Below are positions 1-7,563 of a stretch of DNA of 31,730 bases, piece by piece (position 1 is the first letter of the stretch; each line of letters begins with the position of its first letter). Source of the stretch: Methanocorpusculum sp. (lineage in GTDB: Archaea > Halobacteriota > Methanomicrobia > Methanomicrobiales > Methanocorpusculaceae). Both the position numbers and the translations under genes were made by a program. The notes under the pieces are model-generated. The model was not told where the DNA came from. It was given only the letters and a program-made list of their open reading frames with translations, and did not search any database. The stretch is taken from assembly GCA_029987395.1 (NCBI GenBank), contig DALTVX010000038.1:1-31730 (forward strand), read 5' to 3'.

Positions 1-1
1 G

Positions 2-1357
2 AACGAACTTAAAGACTGGTGTATCACGCGAATGATGGACTGGGGCGTCAAGTTCCCCGGATGTGACGACCTCGTCTGTTATGTCTGGGTGGACGCCCCC
101 ATAGGATACATCTCCTTCACCGAGGAGTGGGCGAATGCCACGAATAACAGCTGGCAGAAATACTGGTGCGAGGGGGAGCGGATCCATTTCATCGGCTCCG
201 ACATCATCTATCACCACTGTGTATTCTGGCCGGCAATGCTGCATGGCGCCGGATATCAGCCGCCTTCGGCAGTTGTAGCGAGCGGAATGGTCACCATCGA
301 CGGCGAGAAATTCTCCAAGTCGAAAGGAAACGTCGTCTGGACAAAGGAAGATTATCTCGATAAGGGACTGCCAGCGGGCTATCTGCGATATTATCTTCTC
401 GCATACACGAGCCACACCCGCGAGCTGGATTTCTCCTGGAAGGAGTTCCAGTTACGGATCAATAATGAGCTGGTCAACACCTACGGAAACTTCGCGAACC
501 GAAGCATGAGCCTCGTCAAAACCAAGTTCGGCGATGTGCCGGAGGTCCCGGTCCAGGCAGAGATCTTTGCTGAGATCGAACGGTCTCTGGCATCGATCGA
601 GGAGTCGGTCCGTGCATTTGAGTTCAAGGCGGCGGTGGACGGGATCCTTCTTCTCGCAGCATACGGGAACGGATATATCTCGAACGCGGCGCCGTGGAAA
701 GTGATCAAGGAGGATCCGGATGCGGCAGCACAAATATTGAAGAACTGTCTTCAGATCGTGAAGGCATGTGCTCTTGTTATGCAACCCGTGATGCCCGGAG
801 CTTCCCAGAAACTTTGGGAGATGCTTGGGTACACAGATAAGGTGGAAAGCCACCCGATCAAGGACGCACTGGACCCGTTCGAGAACAAGACCCTTGGTGA
901 TGTGAAGCCGCTGTTTGCCCGGATCGAGGACAAGCAGCGTGAGGAGCTGGAGGCTTTGCTTACGAAGAGGACCGAGGACTCGAAGAAAAAATTAGCAGGA
1001 AAGGATACAATGACAGCAGTAATAGAACCAATTTCAGAAGAGATCATCACCATAGATGATGTAGCAAAGCTCGACCTTCGCGTAGGTCGTGTGGTAAAGG
1101 CAGAACGTGTGCCAAAGACGGCAAAGCTTCTGCGTCTCCAGGTTGACATCGGGACGGAGGTCAGGCAGATCATTTCAGGTATAGCTGATGTCTATACGCC
1201 AGAAGAGATGGTGGACAAGAAGGTCATCGTTGTGGTGAATCTGAAACCGGCGAAGTTCCGGGGCGAGGAGAGTAATGGGATGTTGTTTGCAGCAGGTGAT
1301 GAGGCATCACTCTTGATTCCGCTCAAGGATGTTCCGGAAGGGACGAAGGTCCACTGA
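2..1357 (+). CDS. metG: Methionyl-tRNA synthetase, C-terminal part (5' end outside window)
   Basis: This enzyme charges tRNA-Met with methionine in the cytoplasm. The frame is open from base 2, so the gene starts before the window and the ATG at 32 is internal. Visible in order are the end of the class I catalytic domain (VWVDAPIGYISF, then FIGSDIIYHH), the KMSKS-type loop as KFSKSKGN, the helical anticodon-binding domain, a linker rich in Lys and Glu, and a C-terminal EMAP/Arc1p-like OB-fold tRNA-binding domain of about 110 residues (LDLRVGRVVKAERVP, ending SNGMLFAAGD). The fused OB domain is a known arrangement in archaeal and bacterial MetRS. The gene ends at TGA 1355-1357, followed by a T9 run. 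Confidence 0.96.
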   Translation, partial: NELKDWCITRMMDWGVKFPGCDDLVCYVWVDAPIGYISFTEEWANATNNSWQKYWCEGERIHFIGSDIIYHHCVFWPAMLHGAGYQPPSAVVASGMVTIDGEKFSKSKGNVVWTKEDYLDKGLPAGYLRYYLLAYTSHTRELDFSWKEFQLRINNELVNTYGNFANRSMSLVKTKFGDVPEVPVQAEIFAEIERSLASIEESVRAFEFKAAVDGILLLAAYGNGYISNAAPWKVIKEDPDAAAQILKNCLQIVKACALVMQPVMPGASQKLWEMLGYTDKVESHPIKDALDPFENKTLGDVKPLFARIEDKQREELEALLTKRTEDSKKKLAGKDTMTAVIEPISEEIITIDDVAKLDLRVGRVVKAERVPKTAKLLRLQVDIGTEVRQIISGIADVYTPEEMVDKKVIVVVNLKPAKFRGEESNGMLFAAGDEASLLIPLKDVPEGTKVH

Positions 1358-1366
1358 TCTTTAAAC

Positions 1367-1375
1367 TTTTTTTTT
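1367..1375 (+). terminator. T9 run after metG
   Basis: Nine T in a row start 9 nt after the metG stop codon. Oligo-T stretches alone are enough to end transcription in archaea, so this probably terminates metG. Confidence 0.6.
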
Positions 1376-1747
1376 GATCAAGCTAGCGAAATATTTAAAA
1401 AAAAGGATGGCGGATCTTTACTTTCGCTTGTTCAAAGTTTTCATGCCTTTTATATCAGCCTTTTTCGGGAAATGTTCCGAGGGTTTTTTTCTGTCGGTCT
1501 TATCTGCAAATCGGATGGTGTTGTCATCATCATCTACAAAATTAAATGCCATTATTTTTTATATGGTGTTTTTTGGAGATAAAATTATGGATGAGAGGGA
1601 GAAGAGAGAGGGGAAATACGCGTAGATCTCGCCCAAAATACACCTCTCAGAAATGAAAGGTGTATGAGTGGTTATGGACACAGAAGAAAAAAAGCCAACC
1701 GTAAATCTTTGATTAGGTTAGATGTTGGTTGGTTGTGGCTTTATTAA
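1376..1747. other. AT-rich intergenic stretch without a convincing gene
   Basis: No convincing protein gene is seen. A TATA-like tract (TTTTTATATGG, near 1555-1565) lies about 26 nt before an ATG at 1587 that opens a 12-codon, highly charged reading frame (MDEREKREGKYA, stop 1623-1625) with GGAG 8 nt upstream. About 15 nt after that stop comes an 8-bp hairpin (ATACACCT with AGGTGTAT). An open frame from 1374 runs into the same 12 codons, but its first 70 codons look like random AT-rich translation. Confidence 0.4.
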
Positions 1748-2053
1748 AAAAACGCGAATAAGCCCAAGTGGGCTTTACCCACTTGAGGCGGCACGCAAGC
1801 CTTTGGCTTGCACGCATAAGCCGGAGCAGAGCACGACGACGCAAGAAAAATGCGATTCGCGTTAATTCGTGGAGATTCGCGGTTCTTTATCTCATGTGTC
1901 CACACTCGCAAATTTCCTTCGAAAAGTTGATCCGAAGTCTATTGACTTGCTCGGCTGAGGTCGTCTGCTTGTTCACAAACCTTCGGTTTGCTCTCCGACT
2001 CGGGTCTACGACCCTCGCTTCGCATCCAACCCGCCCCCACCCGGGTCGAATGA
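1748..2053. repeat. Hairpin-rich intergenic repeat, copy upstream of rfcS
   Basis: The segment holds a series of small palindromes: AAGCCCA/TGGGCTT near 1771, GCAAGCC-TTT-GGCTTGC at 1795-1811, AAGTC-TATT-GACTT just before 1950, CAAACC-TTC-GGTTTG near 1975 and GGGTC-TAC-GACCC near 2003. From about 1947 to 2033 it matches 3247-3334 with only two differences that I can count, and it matches 3746-3833 in the opposite orientation. It contains scattered ATTCGCG motifs that recur at 3161, 3402 and 3850. The downstream end lies just before rfcS, so it may contribute promoter sequence to that gene. Confidence 0.8.
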
Positions 2054-2086
2054 TTAATTGGTTCTAACATCCAACAATCATTCATT

Positions 2087-3058
2087 ATGGATGTGTCCCC
2101 CGAAATCTGGATAGAAAAATACCGGCCGAAAAATCTCGCCGAGGTCGTCGGACAAGAAGACGTCGTCGAACGGCTCCGCTCCTATGTCACGACACGAGCC
2201 CTTCCGCATCTTTTGTTCACCGGATCTGCTGGCGTTGGAAAAACCACTTGTGCCGTTGCTCTTGCCCGTGAAATGTTCGGCGACACCTGGAACATGAACT
2301 TTCGCGAACTCAACGCCTCCGACGAACGCGGGATCGACGTCGTTCGTAACCAAATAAAACAGTTTGCGCGAACCGCCCCTCTCGGTGACTCGACCTTCAA
2401 GATCCTGTTCCTCGACGAAGCGGATGCCTTGACGCAGGACGCTCAGGCGGCTCTTCGCCGGACCATGGAAAATTATGCCGAGACCTGCCGGTTTATTCTC
2501 TCCTGTAACTACTCATCCAAGATCATCGACCCGATTCAATCGCGTTGCGCCATATACCGGTTCCGTCCCCTCACCGATGAAGCCATCAGGCAGGAGATGG
2601 AACGGATCGCAAAAATAGAAGGGATAACCATCGATGAAAGTGCGTATAAGGCCATCGCCTATGTTTCCCTCGGGGATATGCGAAAAGCCATCAACGCCCT
2701 CCAAGGTGCCGCCATCGTCTCGGACGTGGTCACATCTGAGCATATTTACGCCATCACCTCGAATGCAAAGCCCGAAGAGATAACCGCGCTCCTCTCTCTG
2801 TGTCTCGAAGGAGAGTTCGAGACGGCTGAACGGATGCTTCATTCGCTGATGTATGACAAAGGGATCGCACCAAACGAACTTTTGAACCAGCTCTACCGGG
2901 AAATTTCTCGCTCCGAGACCCTTGACCGCCGGCTGAAAGTAGATCTGATCGATCACCTCGGCGAGGCAGATTTCAGAATGAGCGAAGGAGCGAACCCGGA
3001 TATCCAGATGGACGCACTCCTCGCAAGGTTCGTTCGGTCAGGAATGAACTTAACTTAA
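2087..3058 (+). CDS. rfcS: Replication factor C small subunit (clamp loader ATPase)
   Basis: RfcS forms the clamp-loader complex with RfcL and loads the PCNA ring onto primed DNA for replication and repair. The 323-residue length fits the archaeal family. The start reads EIWIEKYRPKNLAEVVGQ, the typical RFC opening. Walker A is GSAGVGKT at residues 46-53, and Walker B is FLDEADAL near residue 110. The SRC arginine-finger motif follows (IQSRCAIYRF), then the AAA+ lid and the C-terminal collar domain. No intein interrupts the ATPase motifs, although inteins are common in this family. The gene stands alone between two repeat blocks and no other replication gene is adjacent. The ATG at 2087 is the first Met before the conserved opening. 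Confidence 0.97.
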   Translation: MDVSPEIWIEKYRPKNLAEVVGQEDVVERLRSYVTTRALPHLLFTGSAGVGKTTCAVALAREMFGDTWNMNFRELNASDERGIDVVRNQIKQFARTAPLGDSTFKILFLDEADALTQDAQAALRRTMENYAETCRFILSCNYSSKIIDPIQSRCAIYRFRPLTDEAIRQEMERIAKIEGITIDESAYKAIAYVSLGDMRKAINALQGAAIVSDVVTSEHIYAITSNAKPEEITALLSLCLEGEFETAERMLHSLMYDKGIAPNELLNQLYREISRSETLDRRLKVDLIDHLGEADFRMSEGANPDIQMDALLARFVRSGMNLT

Positions 3059-3160
3059 ATCGGACTTCCGCGGTGTGATCTCAACCGAAGAAACTGACGT
3101 GCTTATGAGATGTACTTCGATTTCATGTACGGCATTCCTCTGGAAGCATAAGAAAAGCAA

Positions 3161-3216
3161 ACCGCGAACCGCAAATCAGAGATTTGCTCTCCGACTCGGG
3201 TCTTCGACCCTCGCTT
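3161..3216. repeat. Partial hairpin-repeat copy
   Basis: The hairpin GCAAATC-AGA-GATTTGC at 3171-3187 is followed by the flank CTCCGACTCGGGTC and then by GACCCTCGCTT. The same flank follows a different hairpin (CAAACC-TTC-GGTTTG) at about 3290 and at about 1990. The identical 17-nt hairpin recurs at 29326-29342. Confidence 0.7.
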
Positions 3217-3863
3217 GAATCGGCGCGAATATTGCAAGGCAAAGCCTTGCTCGGCTGAGGTCGTCCGCTTGTTCACAAACCTTCGGTTTGCTCTCCGACT
3301 CGGGTCTACGACCCTCGCTTCGCGTCCAACCCGCTCCCGCCCTTCGGGCTCTCAGAATCATTCTAAATTTTTTAAAGTTGTATACGGACACAAGAGATAA
3401 AATCAACCGCGAATCGGCGCGAATCCGCCCTTCGGGCGAACATAATCGGATTTGCTTTTCCTCACTCTCGCAATCCAGCTACGCTGTATTGCTCGTCCCT
3501 TCATCGGGACCGTTCGGGCAAATCCTTTCGCCGCCCCAGCGGCTCATTGTTGAAACTGTATTGCATTTTAGGGAAAATGAAGTAATCTTGAATGAATAAG
3601 AGATATTCATCCTCACAGGAGGCGCTGGGGCGCCGACAGGATTTGCCCGAACGTTCCCGATGAGGGACGAGCCGTTGGGTCGATCAGACCCAACGAGCGA
3701 GAGTGAGGAAAAGCAAATCCGATTCTGTGAGCCCGAAGGGCGGGAGCGGGTTGGACGCGAAGCGAGGGTCGTAGACCCGAGTCGGAGAGCAAACCGAAGG
3801 TTTGTGAACAAGCGGACGACCTCAGCCGAGCAAGGCTTTGCCTTGCAAGATTCGCGCCGATTC
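3217..3863. repeat. Large imperfect inverted repeat built from hairpin modules
   Basis: Bases 3217-3359 match the reverse complement of 3721-3863 with only two or three differences over 143 nt. Bases 3444 to about 3545 match the reverse complement of about 3620-3725 more loosely. About 85 nt (3360-3443) interrupts the left arm only, and about 75 nt separates the arms. Each arm carries small hairpins: GCAAGGC-AAA-GCCTTGC at 3234-3250, CAAACC-TTC-GGTTTG, GGGTC-TAC-GACCC and GCCC-TTC-GGGC. Several reading frames cross the region on both strands, but they are translations of the repeat and share no protein-like features. No transposase is present. A pair of non-autonomous elements in opposite orientation, or one duplicated by inversion, would explain the layout. 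Confidence 0.85.
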
Positions 3864-3943
3864 GCGGTTGGTTTTTTCTCATCCATCCACACCCAATCAC
3901 CTCCCTTCCGAATTGGATCCACACCAACACCGAATAAGTTCGA
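3864..3943. other. Short spacer without features
   Basis: About 80 nt between the right arm of the inverted repeat and the stop codon of the TPR gene. A T6 run at about 3872 is the only feature. No gene is seen. Confidence 0.4.
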
Positions 3944-4441
3944 TTAAAACCCACTCTTTTCGAGCTCTTCCCCGATACGTGCGAGAAGAAGTTTGTCCCC
4001 ATCGAGTTTTGCCAAATCCTCAGCCGTCGTAAGATCCTGGATCGCCTCTTCTATCGCCCCCTCCTCGAGTCGGATCAACCCTCGCCCGAGATATGCCAGA
4101 GCCGACCAATGAGGATCGTCCGGCTCTGCTGACTCGAGGATCTCCTCAAAATCTTCCCGGGCTTTTTCTATATCCCCGGCCTGCATAAAAAGATCGGCCC
4201 TATTATATCGTATTGGATAGGCCTTTGGCTGGCGAACGAGAGCACTCGTGTAATCGGAGATGGCTTCTTTTGCGGCCCCTGTTTCCTGAAAACACACCCC
4301 GCGGTAATAATAATAGTTCACATTGTCCGGATTTTTCCGCAGAGCGTCCGTAAAATGCACTGCCGCCTCCGCAAAATCCCGGGCAGCAAACAAAAGAAGC
4401 CCCTGGGTGAACACATCTTTCGTACTGTTCATAGCCTCCAT
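3944..4441 (-). CDS. TPR repeat protein, function unknown
   Basis: This protein of about 165 residues consists almost entirely of tetratricopeptide repeats, helical pairs that bind other proteins. The repeats are visible as successive blocks of about 34 residues, for example AAVHFTDALRKNPDNVNYYY, AISDYTSALVRQP and AREDFEEILESAEP. There is no signal peptide or membrane segment, so it should be cytoplasmic. It overlaps the end of the HEAT gene and was probably translated with it. Two starts are possible: ATG at 4441 or ATG at 4432, and the latter forms an ATGA overlap with the HEAT stop codon, as several other genes here do. Its partner and role cannot be read from the sequence. Confidence 0.85.
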   Translation of the reverse strand: MEAMNSTKDVFTQGLLLFAARDFAEAAVHFTDALRKNPDNVNYYYYRGVCFQETGAAKEAISDYTSALVRQPKAYPIRYNRADLFMQAGDIEKAREDFEEILESAEPDDPHWSALAYLGRGLIRLEEGAIEEAIQDLTTAEDLAKLDGDKLLLARIGEELEKSGF

Positions 4442-4803
4442 CCTGACAGTACACCCGCCGTGATCCGCCGGACAAACGGATTTTCATCCTTCTGCATCGG
4501 CGTGATGATCGGTTCAAGCGCTCTCGTTCCGCAAAGACCCAGAGATTTGACCGCCATGTACCGGACATGATCCTTTTCATCGAAAAGAAGCGGGGTAAGG
4601 AGAGGGATCCCTATCGGATCGGCAGTAAACCCGATGATCTCTGCCGCACGATATCGGAGCAACCAGTTTGGATCGGCCAGCAGAGATCGAACCGCTTCGA
4701 TACCCACCGGACCCATCGCCCCGAGTTTTTCTGCGGCTAGACACCGGTCCCCCTTTTCAGGAGAATGAAGAAGGGCAAGATACTCCGGTACTGCAGATGA
4801 CAT
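4429..4803 (-). CDS. HEAT-repeat protein, function unknown
   Basis: A 124-residue protein of about three HEAT or PBS-lyase-type helical repeats, recognisable by the spacing in GIEAVRSLLADPNWLLRYRA, GIPLLTPLLFDEKDHVRYMA and ALEPIITPMQKDENPFVRR. Such repeats form small scaffolds. Similar short proteins occur as phycobilin-lyase relatives and in many archaea without known function. The gene is first in a two-gene unit with the TPR gene and diverges from the F430 operon across about 140 nt. A link to tetrapyrrole synthesis through that neighbourhood is possible but unproven. Confidence 0.82.
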   Translation of the reverse strand: MSSAVPEYLALLHSPEKGDRCLAAEKLGAMGPVGIEAVRSLLADPNWLLRYRAAEIIGFTADPIGIPLLTPLLFDEKDHVRYMAVKSLGLCGTRALEPIITPMQKDENPFVRRITAGVLSGWRL

Positions 4804-4903
4804 GATTAGATTGTACTATTCTAGTTACACTTCATACTTTCGGTTTTTATCACACGAATACAGATATATCCACCTTACTTAATATTACGAATACTGAGTC
4901 TTT

Positions 4904-4930
4904 TTCATACTAATTTATTAGTGTTAATAA
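4904..4930 (+). promoter_or_regulatory. Promoter and possible operator of the F430 operon
   Basis: An AT-rich box (ATTTATTA, about 4913-4920) lies about 27 nt before the cfbA ATG at 4944, which would suit a leaderless transcript. Two perfect inverted repeats overlap it: ACTAAT-TT-ATTAGT (4909-4922) and TTATTA-GTGT-TAATAA (4915-4930). A protein bound there would compete with TBP. The octamer TTCATACT just before it also occurs near 4831 in the same orientation. Confidence 0.45.
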
Positions 4931-4943
4931 CCAATCAAAACGT

Positions 4944-5357
4944 ATGAGTGTGAAAGGTCTCCTACTCGTTGGTCATGGAAGCAGACTCCAGTACAATAAG
5001 GAGCTGATCACGACCACCGCTGAAATGATGAAGGCGAATGGTGGTGATTATCTCATCAAGTCCTGTTTTCTTGAATATAGTAACCCAACAGTGTCCGAAG
5101 GTCTGGATACTATGAGCAAAGAGGATCTGGAGATCCTTATTGTCGTCCCGCTTTTTCTTGCAAAAGGGATCCATATCCTGCGTGATATCCCAAAACTCCT
5201 CGGACTTCCCGCCGGGAAAAAACGCGGGACCTTCACTCTTGAAGGCGGACGGGTGATCCCGCTCGTATATGCCGAGCCGATCGGTATCGACCCGCTCTTA
5301 GCGGAACTCATGCTGAAGAATGCGGAAAATGCCCAGAAACTTCCGGAGGGCGCATGA
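4944..5357 (+). CDS. cfbA: Sirohydrochlorin nickelochelatase CfbA (CbiX small type)
   Basis: CfbA inserts Ni(II) into sirohydrochlorin, the first committed step toward coenzyme F430 of methyl-coenzyme M reductase. It can also insert cobalt. The 137-residue length fits the small archaeal CbiX form, which works as a homodimer. The two metal-binding histidines of the family are visible: His11 in LLVGHGSR and His77 in AKGIHILRDIP. It is the first gene of the cluster, and its stop overlaps the cfbE start (ATGA at 5354-5357). The cfb neighbours on this strand support nickel rather than cobalt as the physiological metal. Confidence 0.95.
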   Translation: MSVKGLLLVGHGSRLQYNKELITTTAEMMKANGGDYLIKSCFLEYSNPTVSEGLDTMSKEDLEILIVVPLFLAKGIHILRDIPKLLGLPAGKKRGTFTLEGGRVIPLVYAEPIGIDPLLAELMLKNAENAQKLPEGA

Positions 5358-6499
5358 AGGTCCTGGTTCTTGACACGATACACGGCGGAACTATCTTAGC
5401 CGAGGCGCTTCTTCGAAACGGCGACGATGTGGATGCGTTGGATGTGTATCGCGGCGTTGGTCTCACCCCTGAAGAGGCAGCATCCAGAAATTATGATCTG
5501 ATAACTGCCCCGGTGCATCTCGATCCTGCATATCCCCTCCTCAATACAAAAACCCCGGTCATCTCCCATCATGAGATGACCCGCCGACTTGTCGGCCCGC
5601 TCCCTAATACTGTTATCGAGGTGACCGGTGCAAAAGGCAAAACCACAACGTGTTTTGCTATTGCCTCCCTCTTTTCGACAAAAGGCCTGCTTCACACCAG
5701 CAGAGGAACGTATGTGTATCCGGAAGAAACACTACTCTGGAAAAAAAGTATAACTCCGGCGTCCGTTCTTCTCGCAACCGGAGGAGCAAAATCCCACGAA
5801 GCGGAATGGATCGTGGCAGAAGTTTCTGCGGGCGTTACCGGGATAGGGACGCTCGGTGTTTTGACCTCGGCTGACGATTACCCGATCGCCGCCGGAAAGA
5901 ACAGCGCCCTTGCGGCAAAACTTGCATCCCTTGAAAGATGCAAAACCGTTCTCGTGCCAAAGGGTGTTCCCCTTCAAAAGGGCTGGCATGTCATCGATGA
6001 TCTCGTTCGCGTGGAAGGGACCACGCTCTCATGGGACGACGGATCGTTTACAAACCCGCTCCTTTCGCTTACAGGATACCGCGAATCTCTCAAATGCGCC
6101 GCTGCCGCAGCTCTGCTTCTTGGGCTTGACCCAAGAAAGCTTGCCGACTTCACCGCGATCGAAGGAAGGATGCAATATTATCTTGAAGAGGGCGTGCCGG
6201 TGCTCGACAACGCAAACAGCGGGACCACCCGCGAAAACACCCTCGCCGCGGCAGACTATCTAAGAAGTCTTGTTCCGGACAAGAAAATCGTTTTAGTGAT
6301 CGGTGAGGAGCACAAAGCCGTATGCGAAGGATTTTTGGAGGAAGCGATCCAAAAGACGATCCATGATATCGCCCCGATCCAGACCATATCCGTCAGCCGG
6401 TCAGGAGGCCTGAGCTTTGCCGAATCAAAAGCACAGGCACTTTCTCTTGCAAAAGAACACAACGCGGCGGTCCTTCTCGCCGTAAAAACCTGGAGATAA
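5354..6499 (+). CDS. cfbE: Coenzyme F430 synthetase CfbE (Mur ligase-like)
   Basis: CfbE carries out the last step of F430 synthesis: ATP-dependent closure of the six-membered carbocyclic ring of 15,17(3)-seco-F430-17(3)-acid. It belongs to the Mur ligase family. The P-loop is TGAKGKTT at residues 91-98. The central domain follows, and the C-terminal domain contains LDNANSGTTRENTLAAADYL, then VIGEEHKAVCEGF. At 381 residues it is shorter than typical MurE/MurF, as expected for the archaeal subgroup. Here it is second in the operon, although its reaction is last, so gene order does not follow reaction order. Two bases separate it from cfbD. Confidence 0.93.
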   Translation: MKVLVLDTIHGGTILAEALLRNGDDVDALDVYRGVGLTPEEAASRNYDLITAPVHLDPAYPLLNTKTPVISHHEMTRRLVGPLPNTVIEVTGAKGKTTTCFAIASLFSTKGLLHTSRGTYVYPEETLLWKKSITPASVLLATGGAKSHEAEWIVAEVSAGVTGIGTLGVLTSADDYPIAAGKNSALAAKLASLERCKTVLVPKGVPLQKGWHVIDDLVRVEGTTLSWDDGSFTNPLLSLTGYRESLKCAAAAALLLGLDPRKLADFTAIEGRMQYYLEEGVPVLDNANSGTTRENTLAAADYLRSLVPDKKIVLVIGEEHKAVCEGFLEEAIQKTIHDIAPIQTISVSRSGGLSFAESKAQALSLAKEHNAAVLLAVKTWR

Positions 6500-6501
6500 T
6501 T

Positions 6502-7563
6502 ATGCGTTACGTTCAACCGCGTCCAAGCTCCATCGTTGCAGCCCTCTATACTCTTAGGGATCTAAACGTCGATCTCGCGATCCTCCACGGACCTTCGGGA
6601 TGTTCCTTCAAACACGCCCGACTTTTAGAGGAGGATGGGATCCGTGTCCTCACCACCTCGCTGGGTGACGAGGAGTTCATCTTCGGCGGAGAAAATATCC
6701 TCGTGGATGTGCTCCGTTACGCGGAAAAAACGTTCTCTCCCCGCCGGATCGCCGTTGTCGGGACCTGTGTTTCGATGATCATCGGCGAGGATCTGGATGC
6801 AGGGATCGAGGTGTCCGGCATCACCACCCCTTCGATCGGCGTCTCGATCCATGCAGGATTCCGGGAAAATATTGACGGAGTTATTGCCGCACTTGAACCG
6901 GCGGCAAGAGTTGGCTGGATCTCCGAGGAGGAACTCGTGCGGCAAAAACGCGTCCTTGCCGCCGCAAACAGAACGGAACGGGAACGAGGGGCTGCCTGCA
7001 AAACCTACATCTCCCCGTCCCGCGGCGATCTGAAACACGTTGCCGCCGCCGAGTTGATAGCTCTGCTTCGTTCCGGCAAAAAAGGCATGGCGATCATGAA
7101 TGCAAAGAAAGAGACGGCATACATGTTCGCCGACCATCTTTGTGCCGTGCACGAAATCGCTCCTGAGGCAAACCTGACGTATGTGGCAAACCTCGAGGCA
7201 CGCGGCCTTCCAAAAGTCAGACTGGATGCTTCAAACATACTTACCGAGCTAAATTCCCGCGGGATCTTTCCGGAACTGATCGGCGCTCTGGACGAGTACG
7301 GAGAAAACGGTGCGAGGATCGCAGAAAAGATCGCGGAAGAAAAACCTGAGTTTATTCTTCTGGTCGGGGTCCCTCACGCGGTTTCTCCATCCGCCCTTAC
7401 CGGCATAACGGTATTTTCCGTGACCAATGGGCCGCGTCAGGTCATCCCGCTAAAAGAGCAGGGACATGCCCATGTCATCGTCGAGATAGATCTGCATCCA
7501 AAGACCCTCGGTGTCCACAATATCGTTGAAAGCGAATTTGGAGCCGTTATTCGGAGCTTATAA
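6502..7563 (+). CDS. cfbD: CfbD, NifD-like subunit of Ni-sirohydrochlorin a,c-diamide reductive cyclase
   Basis: CfbD is the catalytic component, homologous to NifD/BchN, of the enzyme that reduces Ni-sirohydrochlorin a,c-diamide by six electrons and forms the lactam ring. Its reductase partner is the NifH-like CfbC. The 353-residue length is right. Conserved features include HGPSGCSFKHARLLEEDG (Cys34) and VVGTCVSMIIGEDL (Cys89), cysteines expected to hold an Fe-S cluster. No cfbC gene is present in this window, although the two are neighbours in many methanogens, so the partner must be encoded elsewhere. The stop codon overlaps the cfbB start by one base (TAATG). Confidence 0.93.
   Translation: MRYVQPRPSSIVAALYTLRDLNVDLAILHGPSGCSFKHARLLEEDGIRVLTTSLGDEEFIFGGENILVDVLRYAEKTFSPRRIAVVGTCVSMIIGEDLDAGIEVSGITTPSIGVSIHAGFRENIDGVIAALEPAARVGWISEEELVRQKRVLAAANRTERERGAACKTYISPSRGDLKHVAAAELIALLRSGKKGMAIMNAKKETAYMFADHLCAVHEIAPEANLTYVANLEARGLPKVRLDASNILTELNSRGIFPELIGALDEYGENGARIAEKIAEEKPEFILLVGVPHAVSPSALTGITVFSVTNGPRQVIPLKEQGHAHVIVEIDLHPKTLGVHNIVESEFGAVIRSL

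Noticed and set aside
1374..1625. Open frame of 83 codons after metG
   Set aside because: It begins inside the T9 terminator run, has no ribosome-binding site and reads like random AT-rich DNA. Only the last 12 codons have start signals of their own.
3288..4032. Several open frames of 64 to 147 codons on both strands between rfcS and the TPR gene
   Set aside because: They are translations of the inverted repeat, the same peptide phrases recur in different frames, and none has a domain or start signals.
4831..4947. NikR-type nickel operator before cfbA
   Set aside because: TCATAC occurs twice in the same orientation and GTATGA once near the start codon, but order and spacing do not match the known GTATGA-N16-TCATAC arrangement.
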